A DNA stretch of 5,306 nt, taken from the NCBI GenBank assembly GCA_041674345.1, contig JBAYVY010000258.1:1-5306 (forward strand), read 5' to 3'. Below are positions 1-4,782 of this stretch, piece by piece (positions within the stretch are counted from its first letter, which is position 1; every line of letters begins with the position of its first letter). The position numbers and the translations under genes are program-made. The stretch comes from JBAYVY01 sp041674345 (lineage in GTDB: Bacteria > Planctomycetota > Phycisphaerae > Phycisphaerales > Zrk34). The notes beneath the pieces were generated by a model that saw only the letters and a program-made list of their open reading frames with translations, was not told the origin of the DNA and searched no databases.

Positions 1-113
1 CAGATGGTTCATCGGACAACTTCCGGGGACAACTTCCGGGGGCTGTTTCCGGGGGCTGTTTCCGGAAACAGCCCCCGGAAGTTGTCCCCGGAAGTTGTCC
101 GATGAACCATCTG
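1..113. repeat. Long perfect nested inverted repeat (REP/BIME-like)
   Basis: Bases 1-52 are the exact reverse complement of 62-113, leaving a 9-base centre (53-61). A second register gives a 34-bp perfect palindrome at 47-80 centred on CCGG (62-65). Each arm is made of 13-bp units: ACAACTTCCGGGG at 16-28 and 29-41, then GCTGTTTCCGGGG at 42-54 and a shortened copy at 55-65. GATGAACCA at 101-109 recurs at 113-121, and its complement is at 5-13, so the element may extend past the left edge. It begins 40 nt beyond the stop of the minus-strand acyltransferase gene. A transcript could fold into a very stable hairpin and stop transcription or protect the 3' end, but no T-tract is visible. The architecture resembles bacterial interspersed mosaic (REP) elements; that label is inference, and no transposase gene is in the window. 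Confidence 0.9.
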
Positions 114-152
114 ATGAACCACGGTTCCGTCTCATCGTGTCATGTGGGCCGG

Positions 153-2159
153 TCAAAACCCGTCTTGTGCCGCCAATGCCGCGACGCGCTGGCGCAGCGC
201 TTCGGCCAGCGCTTCGCGGTCGCCCCCGGAACCCCCGGAACCCCCGGAACCCCCGGAAGGGGTGACGTTCAAATCGGCGAGTTTCAGCGGGCGGCCGAAG
301 CGGATTTTACTGTGGCTGAAGCGGAAGAAACCGGCCCAGGTTTTGCCCTTGCCCGGCGTGTCGCTGATAAAGACCGGCACGATCACCGGGTCGGCCCGCT
401 CAATGATGACCGACAGACCCGGCGCGAACGGACGCAGCGGCCAGCGCTCTTTTCCGATGCCGCCCTCCGGGAAAATACCGACGACACCCCCGCCCCCGGA
501 AGTTGAAGTTAAGACTTCGATGGCTTGGCGCACACTGTGGCGGTCGTTGCCGCTGCGATCGACGAGGATGGGGTCGATGACGTACCAGAGGGGCGCGAGG
601 ATGCGGAGTTTCATTTCGCGTGCCATCAACCAGCGGACCTTGCGTTGCATCGCGGCCTGTATCAGCAGCGGGTCCAGACCGGCGGTGTGATTGGCGATCA
701 GCAACAGCGGGCCGGTGCGGGGGACGTGATGTTGGCCGGTGACTTTCAGACGATGCAGACCGCTGACGTAGAGGCGATTCAGACGCCAGGTGAAGTTGTC
801 GCTGGCGCGGGGCAGGGGGCCGCGCAGGACGTAGCGGCGGATGCCGAAGAAGGCGGTGAGCAGCAGCAGGGCGGAGAAGAGATGGGTGAGGGTGAGGATG
901 CCTTCGTCGCTGTTGTTGATCCAGATGAAGAGGGAGACGCCCACGCCGCCGATGTCACCGGCGAGGTCTTTGAAACCCATGACGCGGCCGCGGAAGCAAT
1001 CGGCGGCGAGCTGTTGGGCGAGGGTGTTGATGGTAATCATGAGGAACCCGCCGAACAGTCCGCAGCACACGGCCAGCGCGATGCCGATGTAGAGCGAGGG
1101 GACGATGGCCAGGAGCGAGAGGAAGACGGCGCAGCCGATCATGCCGACGGCGATGATGATTTCGCCGCCGGTGCGGCTGTTGAGCGTACCGAGGATGGCG
1201 GCTCCGAGGAGCATTCCCAGGCCGAAGCCGCCGCCGATGAGGGCGAAATCGCCGATGTTTCCGTGGTAGAGGTGGACGGCGATGGCGGAACCGGCGGCGA
1301 GGATGATGTGTGAGCCGGTCCAGAAGATGACGCTGATGATGGTGAGGACGAGAACGGGTTTGTGAGCGAAGACGTAGCGTGCGCCGTCGGTGACTTCGAT
1401 GAAGGCCCCCGGAAGCGAGGTGGGGCGGGGTGCGTATTGTCTGGGGGGTTGGGCGGGGGTTTGGAGGAAGGGCCAGACGAAACCGAGGATGATGTAGCCG
1501 AGGGAACTGGTGAGGATGCAGGCGCGGATGGCGTGTTCGGCCAGACCGCCGCCGAGCGCGAAGCCCAGGAGGTTTCCGATGACGCCCATACCCAGGACCA
1601 TGGCGTTGGCGCGTTGAAGGAGCGTGAAGCCGACGACGTTGGGGATGACGGAATTGCGTGCGGGGCTGAAGGTGGCGGCGAACATGCCGATGGAAAACAT
1701 CATCAGCCAGATTTTCCAGGCGTGGGTGAGCAGGACGGTGGAGCCGAGGAGATGGAACTCGAACCATTTTTCATAGAGGCCGGGCACGGGGCCGGCGGCG
1801 TGTGGGGGCAGGAGGAAGAAGGCGAGGAGGATGATGAGGCCGCGTGATTCGTCGGCGACGAACATGATCCACTTGCGGGGCAGCCGATCGGCCAGCCAAC
1901 CGGCGACCGGCCCCCAGACGACGTAGGGCAGGAAGAACCAGAAGTTGATGGCGGCGACGATGGCGGCATCGCCGAGGCGGACCTGCGCCATTTCGCCGGC
2001 GATGACGCCCTGACCGAGCATCACCGCCGCGGCGAGCATGGCCAGCCGGTCGGCCAGCCCGCTGGCGAACGTGCTGGACCAGAGGAAGTGGAAGCTGAGG
2101 TTCCGCGCGAGTGTGCGCGGAACGCCGGGGTGGAGCGGTGCGGTGGGGTTTTCGACCAT
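153..2159 (-). CDS. MFS permease fused to PlsC-type 1-acyl-glycerophosphate acyltransferase
   Basis: This 668-residue inner-membrane protein has two parts. Residues about 20-430 form an MFS permease with roughly 11-12 hydrophobic segments and an MFS motif-A-like loop, GWLADRLPRK, at 87-96. Residues about 445-630 form a lysophospholipid/glycerophosphate acyltransferase with catalytic NHTAGLD at 490-496 (NHX4D; His491, Asp496) and FPEGG at 563-567. LplT-type permeases flip lysophospholipids inward and PlsC-type domains acylate them, so the fusion probably couples uptake or flipping to re-acylation; the substrate is inferred. Related fusions, and the E. coli LplT/Aas pair, also carry an acyl-ACP synthetase (AMP-binding) domain, which is absent here: after the acyltransferase come four SGG repeats (635-646) and a short Ala-rich helix-like tail. 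A second Gly-rich stretch, STSGGGG (552-558), lies just before FPEGG. The ATG at 2159 gives a full MFS N-terminus but has no clear Shine-Dalgarno. It is probably last in a three-gene operon. Confidence 0.9.
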   Translation of the reverse strand: MVENPTAPLHPGVPRTLARNLSFHFLWSSTFASGLADRLAMLAAAVMLGQGVIAGEMAQVRLGDAAIVAAINFWFFLPYVVWGPVAGWLADRLPRKWIMFVADESRGLIILLAFFLLPPHAAGPVPGLYEKWFEFHLLGSTVLLTHAWKIWLMMFSIGMFAATFSPARNSVIPNVVGFTLLQRANAMVLGMGVIGNLLGFALGGGLAEHAIRACILTSSLGYIILGFVWPFLQTPAQPPRQYAPRPTSLPGAFIEVTDGARYVFAHKPVLVLTIISVIFWTGSHIILAAGSAIAVHLYHGNIGDFALIGGGFGLGMLLGAAILGTLNSRTGGEIIIAVGMIGCAVFLSLLAIVPSLYIGIALAVCCGLFGGFLMITINTLAQQLAADCFRGRVMGFKDLAGDIGGVGVSLFIWINNSDEGILTLTHLFSALLLLTAFFGIRRYVLRGPLPRASDNFTWRLNRLYVSGLHRLKVTGQHHVPRTGPLLLIANHTAGLDPLLIQAAMQRKVRWLMAREMKLRILAPLWYVIDPILVDRSGNDRHSVRQAIEVLTSTSGGGGVVGIFPEGGIGKERWPLRPFAPGLSVIIERADPVIVPVFISDTPGKGKTWAGFFRFSHSKIRFGRPLKLADLNVTPSGGSGGSGGSGGDREALAEALRQRVAALAAQDGF
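223..258. repeat. 9-bp tandem repeat, four exact copies, in the acyltransferase gene
   Basis: CCCCCGGAA is repeated exactly at 223-231, 232-240, 241-249 and 250-258. On the minus (coding) strand it reads TCC GGG GGT in frame, giving four Ser-Gly-Gly units at residues 635-646, between the acyltransferase domain and the C-terminal tail. The unit shares its core with the inverted repeat at 1-113. Exact copies at the DNA level, with GGG codons, suggest recent slippage expansion rather than selection on the protein alone. Confidence 0.95.
492..505. repeat. 14-bp fragment of the terminal inverted repeat inside the acyltransferase gene
   Basis: GCCCCCGGAAGTTG here is identical to 71-84 of the inverted repeat, and its complement is identical to 30-43. 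It encodes the S-T-S-G-G-G run (about residues 552-557) immediately before the FPEGG catalytic block. Next to it AAGTTG/AAGTTA continues as a short direct repeat (501-512). Chance identity of 14 bases in so short a window is unlikely; shared descent or repeat-mediated insertion is the inference. Confidence 0.75.
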
Positions 2160-2212
2160 ATGGCAAGTTTAACAGGTGATATCGGGATATTCACGACGGC
2201 GTGGCTGCCCTG

Positions 2213-2581
2213 CTATTCCGGGTGTATGCCGATCGCCGCGATGGAACAGGCCTGCACCACGGTCAATCCCAATTCCTTCGCCCGCGCCACCAGAGCCGGC
2301 GACTCGCTGCCGGGGTTCAGCCACAACTCTTTGACATCCCCGCGGGCCGCCAGTTGCTCCACCGCTTCCAGTCCGAGCGCCGGGGGCAAGTACATCGACG
2401 CCCGGTCAATCGGCCCGTCGCCCGGCACACTGGCCGCATCGGCGTAACATCGCAATCCCTCGATCCGGTCAGCGCGCGGATTGACCGGCAGCACGACGTG
2501 GCCCTGGGACAAATACGCCCGCACCGCCTTGTTGCCGAACTTCTCCCGATTCGTCGAAGCGCCGATCACCATGACACGCAT
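2213..2581 (-). CDS. Small CoA-binding (Rossmann) domain protein
   Basis: This 122-residue cytoplasmic protein has the CoA_binding_2 (YccU-like) fold. It opens with a beta strand and nucleotide-binding loop, VMVIGAST (residues 3-10), followed by a helix (about 14-26), the strand HVVLPVNP (28-35), and a late strand-loop WLNPGSES near residues 86-93. The length matches the stand-alone family, which binds CoA in crystal structures but has no agreed reaction. The start ATG at 2581 is well supported: GGAG (complement of 2589-2592) lies 7 nt upstream, next to the heptamer repeat at 2593-2613. The gene sits 30 nt after the hydrolase and 53 nt before the acyltransferase fusion, so a role in acyl or CoA-linked metabolism is plausible but inferred. 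Confidence 0.88.
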   Translation of the reverse strand: MRVMVIGASTNREKFGNKAVRAYLSQGHVVLPVNPRADRIEGLRCYADAASVPGDGPIDRASMYLPPALGLEAVEQLAARGDVKELWLNPGSESPALVARAKELGLTVVQACSIAAIGIHPE

Positions 2582-2588
2582 GAGGAAT

Positions 2589-2592
2589 CTCC
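2589..2592 (-). promoter_or_regulatory. Shine-Dalgarno of the CoA-binding protein gene
   Basis: The minus strand reads GGAG here, 7 nt before the ATG at 2581. It is the clearest ribosome binding site among the three minus-strand genes and fixes this start. Confidence 0.7.
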
Positions 2593-2613
2593 GATGTGCG
2601 ATGTGCGATGTTC
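2593..2613 (+). repeat. Three tandem heptamers (GATGTNC), plus orientation
   Basis: GATGTGC, GATGTGC and GATGTTC lie head to tail at 2593-2599, 2600-2606 and 2607-2613. They fill most of the 30-nt gap between the hydrolase and CoA-binding genes and overlap two bases of the hydrolase stop codon (2612-2614). They belong to the same 7-bp family as 3379-3420 but point the opposite way. Confidence 0.85.
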
Positions 2614-3322
2614 AGTTCATCGCGAACCATCGCATCAGTTGTTGCGTCACCAGTTCATGCCCCCGGCGATTGGGGTGGTTGGACCACGACAACAGATCGT
2701 CCAACTCGCCGCTTTGCATGTATCGCTCGAACGCCGCGGAACTATCGGCCAGGCCCACCGCGTATTCCGCCGCCAGTTGTCGTATCTGATCGGCGTGCTT
2801 CGCCAGTTCGCCGCGATGGGTCTCCGCGCCATCCGCCCGGCAGGTGACATCGAACGTGGGTGTCAGCAGAATCACCTTGCACGAAGCGGCCAGCGCCTGT
2901 TCGATCATCTTGCGCCACGATGCGGCGGCTTGTTCGAGGCCGAGTCCGGGCCCGGGGGCGGGTCCGGGGGCGGGTCCGGGGGCGGGTCCGGGGGCGCGGT
3001 CGTTCAGGCCGTAGTCGATCGTCACCACATCGGGGCGATGGGTCAGCACGTCGCGAGCGAATCGTTCGCCGCCGGACCGGGAGTTTTCGCCGCCGATCGC
3101 CGTGACGATCACGTTCACCACCGCGAAGGGGAATCGCTGTTTGAGCGCGACGTGGAGCAGATGGGGATAGGCGTTGAAGGTATCGACCATCGGCGTGGCG
3201 AAGTAGCCGGCCGGCACGCTGTGGCCGTGACACACGATGTTGACCGCGCGATTGTCCGGCCACTGCCGCTTCAATGGCGTCACGATGTCCGACAGATACG
3301 ACTGGGCATTGGCGATGCTCAT
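2612..3322 (-). CDS. SGNH/GDSL-type hydrolase (lipase/esterase family)
   Basis: This 236-residue protein is a likely SGNH-fold esterase or acylhydrolase. Block I is GHSVPAG, with Ser35 as the expected nucleophile (GHS in place of GDS). A block-II-like Gly is in AIGGENS (75-81), block III is GLND at 105-108 with Asn107, and block V is NHPNRRGH at 215-222 with His216 as the likely catalytic His. The residue three before that His is Trp213, not the usual Asp, so the triad may be incomplete or use another acid. A PAPG-repeat insert (about 110-126) follows block III directly. No signal peptide is evident from the chosen start. ATG 3322 was preferred because homology-like sequence begins there; the ATG at 3412 only adds 30 residues read from heptamer repeats. 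The Shine-Dalgarno at 3322 is weak. It is probably first in the minus-strand operon. Substrate unknown. Confidence 0.82.
   Translation of the reverse strand: MSIANAQSYLSDIVTPLKRQWPDNRAVNIVCHGHSVPAGYFATPMVDTFNAYPHLLHVALKQRFPFAVVNVIVTAIGGENSRSGGERFARDVLTHRPDVVTIDYGLNDRAPGPAPGPAPGPAPGPGLGLEQAAASWRKMIEQALAASCKVILLTPTFDVTCRADGAETHRGELAKHADQIRQLAAEYAVGLADSSAAFERYMQSGELDDLLSWSNHPNRRGHELVTQQLMRWFAMN
2947..2994. repeat. 12-bp tandem repeat, four copies, in the hydrolase gene
   Basis: CGGGTCCGGGGG is repeated at 2959-2970, 2971-2982 and 2983-2994, preceded by a copy with one change (T to C) at 2947-2958. On the coding (minus) strand it encodes a Pro-Ala-Pro-Gly linker, residues about 110-126, directly after the GLND block. 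The C2G5 core links it to the other repeats of the window. Confidence 0.93.
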
Positions 3323-3378
3323 GCCGCATATTGTGACCGCGCCCGCGCCGGGTGCAAGCGCCTCGCGCCTCACGCGCC

Positions 3379-3420
3379 CCGCATCCGACATGGCGCATCG
3401 CACATTGAACATTGGACATT
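3379..3420 (-). repeat. Six tandem heptamers (consensus AATGTNC), minus orientation
   Basis: Read on the minus strand from 3420 down to 3379, the units are AATGTCC, AATGTTC, AATGTGC, GATGCGC, CATGTCG and GATGCGG, with exact period 7 and decay along the array. Three units equal 21 bases, so open frames through it read as a seven-residue pattern of the MSNVQC type, which can mislead gene callers. The array lies upstream of the hydrolase start and is inverted relative to 2593-2613, so related heptamers bracket that gene. Confidence 0.88.
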
Positions 3421-3423
3421 CCT

Positions 3424-3453
3424 TTATTCCGTCTGTGCCGGTTATTCCGTCTG
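3424..3453. repeat. 12-bp direct repeat, 18-bp period
   Basis: TTATTCCGTCTG occurs at 3424-3435 and again at 3442-3453. It abuts the heptamer array in the divergent promoter region. The spacing is not a multiple of a helical turn, so a pair of operator half-sites is possible but unsupported. Confidence 0.75.
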
Positions 3454-3582
3454 GTGTATTTGCGAAGGATGAAAAAGATCAGAGATCGCCTTGTGATTCG
3501 TTTCGACTGAATCGTAGGGTTGGTTCGGACGAAGTTACTGGTCGAGCGGCGACAAACGCGGCGTGACCGCTCCGCTTGCACA

Positions 3583-3602
3583 GGCGGGTTCGGCGGCCCG
3601 CC
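3583..3602 (+). promoter_or_regulatory. Possible leader hairpin upstream of pilM
   Basis: GGCGGG (3583-3588) can pair with CCCGCC (3597-3602) around an 8-base loop. It ends 13 nt before the AGGAGG ribosome binding site of pilM. It has no T-tract, so it is not a normal intrinsic terminator; an effect on pilM translation or message stability is only a possibility. Confidence 0.35.
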
Positions 3603-3615
3603 GTGCGATCCCCGC

Positions 3616-3621
3616 AGGAGG
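3616..3621 (+). promoter_or_regulatory. Shine-Dalgarno candidate of pilM
   Basis: AGGAGG lies 12 nt before the ATG at 3634, rather far. A second purine run, AAGG (3627-3630), is only 3 nt away, rather near. Together with the PilM-like N-terminus starting at 3634, this supports that start over the in-frame ATG at 3520. Confidence 0.5.
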
Positions 3622-3633
3622 CGTTTAAGGATC

Positions 3634-4773
3634 ATGTTCGGACTGACCCCGAAAAACCTCAGCCCCATCGGCGTCGATCTCGGCACCGATGCCGTCAAGC
3701 TCCTGCAAATCGTCTTCGACGATTCGCCCAAGCTCGTCGCGGCCGGCTGTCGCGCCATTCCATATGAAGTGCGCGCCGATCACGAAAAACGCCGCGACTT
3801 CCTCATTCACACCCTGACCGATCTGATCCGTGAAGCCGGCTTCCGGGGGCGGCGCGCCATCGCCTCCGTGCCCGCTTCCCTCAGCTACGTCCAGCACATC
3901 CGCCTGCCCAGGGGCGAAACCGACGATCAGCACGTCATCGACGAACTGCGCGGCAAATTGCCCGGCGACCCGGCCAACATGGTCATCCGCACCATCGACG
4001 CCGGTACGGTCATGGCCAACGGCGTCGCCCGGCAGGAAGTCATCTGCCTGGCCGTCGCGCGCCCCGTCGTGTTGCACCATATGGACATTCTTCGCCGCGC
4101 CAAACTCGATGTCGTCGGCATGCACTGCGAACCGCTGGCGATCCTCGAAGCGTTCGCCCATTTGTACCGTCGCGCCGGGGATGAAAAACGCACCACCTTC
4201 TTCATCGACATCGGCTCGCTGGCCACCAAGGCCATGATCGCGCACGGCAAGGGCCTGGCGTTCGCCAAAACGATCCAGGTCGGCGGCGAACACTTCGACC
4301 GGCAATACGCGCAGGAATTGCAAATCGAACTGGCCGAGGCCCGTCAGCGCCGACGCGCCATGGCCGGGCAGGTCGCCCCCACGCCCCATACCGTCATCAT
4401 GCAGCAGCCGGTCGCCCCCGGCGGATATCCCGGGGGCGGGCCGTTCTGCGCCCCCGAACCGGAAATGCTCCCGCCCGGCGGTGAAATGCTCGAAGCGCTC
4501 ATCGACGAACTTCAGCTTTGTCTGGGTTATCACGCTTCCATCCACCCCGATTATCCCGTTGAAAAACTCGTCTTCCTCGGCGGCGAAGCGCGACAAACCG
4601 CCCTGTGCAAACGCATCGCCGCCGCGCTGCGATTGCCCGCGCAGCTCGGCGACCCGATGGCACGCGCCGCGCGCGAACACACCGCCAAGCCGCCGGTCGG
4701 CGTCGATCTGCGCCAGCCCCAGCCCGCCTGGGCCGTCCCGCTCGGACTCTGCCGCCTGCCGGCCAACCTGTGA
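3634..4773 (+). CDS. pilM: Type IV pilus assembly protein PilM (actin-like ATPase fold)
   Basis: This 379-residue cytoplasmic protein is PilM-like. In known type IV pilus systems PilM binds ATP and the N-terminal tail of PilN, forming part of the inner-membrane alignment complex. It opens with the short PilM N-terminus and the phosphate-1 motif GVDLGTDAVK (13-22), then LREAG-like helices and a SVPAS strand near 78-82. The phosphate-2 motif is FIDIGS (190-195), and the adenosine-side motif is KLVFLGGEA (311-319). Between them, at about 236-285, lies a Pro/Gly/Met-rich insert with two C5G2/C2G5 tracts (4415-4421, 4430-4436). ATG 3634 was chosen from the motif position and the upstream purine-rich site; starting at 3520 would add 38 low-complexity, Arg-rich residues. 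The stop is 9 nt before pilN, indicating co-transcription. The length is slightly above the usual ~350 residues because of the insert. Confidence 0.9.
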   Translation: MFGLTPKNLSPIGVDLGTDAVKLLQIVFDDSPKLVAAGCRAIPYEVRADHEKRRDFLIHTLTDLIREAGFRGRRAIASVPASLSYVQHIRLPRGETDDQHVIDELRGKLPGDPANMVIRTIDAGTVMANGVARQEVICLAVARPVVLHHMDILRRAKLDVVGMHCEPLAILEAFAHLYRRAGDEKRTTFFIDIGSLATKAMIAHGKGLAFAKTIQVGGEHFDRQYAQELQIELAEARQRRRAMAGQVAPTPHTVIMQQPVAPGGYPGGGPFCAPEPEMLPPGGEMLEALIDELQLCLGYHASIHPDYPVEKLVFLGGEARQTALCKRIAAALRLPAQLGDPMARAAREHTAKPPVGVDLRQPQPAWAVPLGLCRLPANL

Positions 4774-4775
4774 GG
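4772..4775 (+). promoter_or_regulatory. Shine-Dalgarno of pilN overlapping the pilM stop
   Basis: GAGG overlaps the TGA of pilM (4771-4773) and lies 7 nt before the pilN ATG at 4783, which suggests coupled translation of the two genes. Confidence 0.6.
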
Positions 4776-4782
4776 TTCCATT

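Larger units (their letters stand above)
3323..3633. other. Divergent intergenic region between hydrolase and pilM
   Basis: These 311 bases separate the two divergent operons and should hold both promoters. Visible contents are the heptamer array (3379-3420), a 12-base direct repeat (3424-3453), an A-rich patch (3463-3485) and a leader hairpin (3583-3602). The best plus-strand promoter candidate is TTGTGA (3491-3496), 18 nt, then TAGGGT (3515-3520); it matches consensus poorly and I do not call it. Open frames here give repetitive or arginine-rich text and look non-coding. Confidence 0.6.

Noticed and set aside
1..113. CRISPR array or riboswitch at the left edge
   Set aside because: There are no spacers between the 13-bp units, and the structure is a simple perfect inverted repeat with no known riboswitch core.
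1..113. Ordinary rho-independent terminator
   Set aside because: The stem is far longer than usual and there is no visible T-tract; termination remains possible but cannot be called.
525..1313. 262-codon plus-strand open frame opposite the permease part of the fusion
   Set aside because: Its highly acidic Glu/Asp/Gly/Ala composition is the usual mirror of hydrophobic membrane codons, and no motif is visible.
3323..3412. Upstream start of the hydrolase at 3412
   Set aside because: The added residues are mostly read from heptamer repeats and low-complexity sequence; conserved-looking protein starts at 3322.
2201..3472. 423-codon plus-strand open frame across the CoA-binding and hydrolase genes
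   Set aside because: It covers two recognised minus-strand genes and their gap, runs through the repeat arrays, and has no recognisable fold.
3520..3633. N-terminal extension of pilM from the ATG at 3520
   Set aside because: The 38 added residues are Arg-rich, include the hairpin and ribosome-binding sequence, and precede a typical PilM start.
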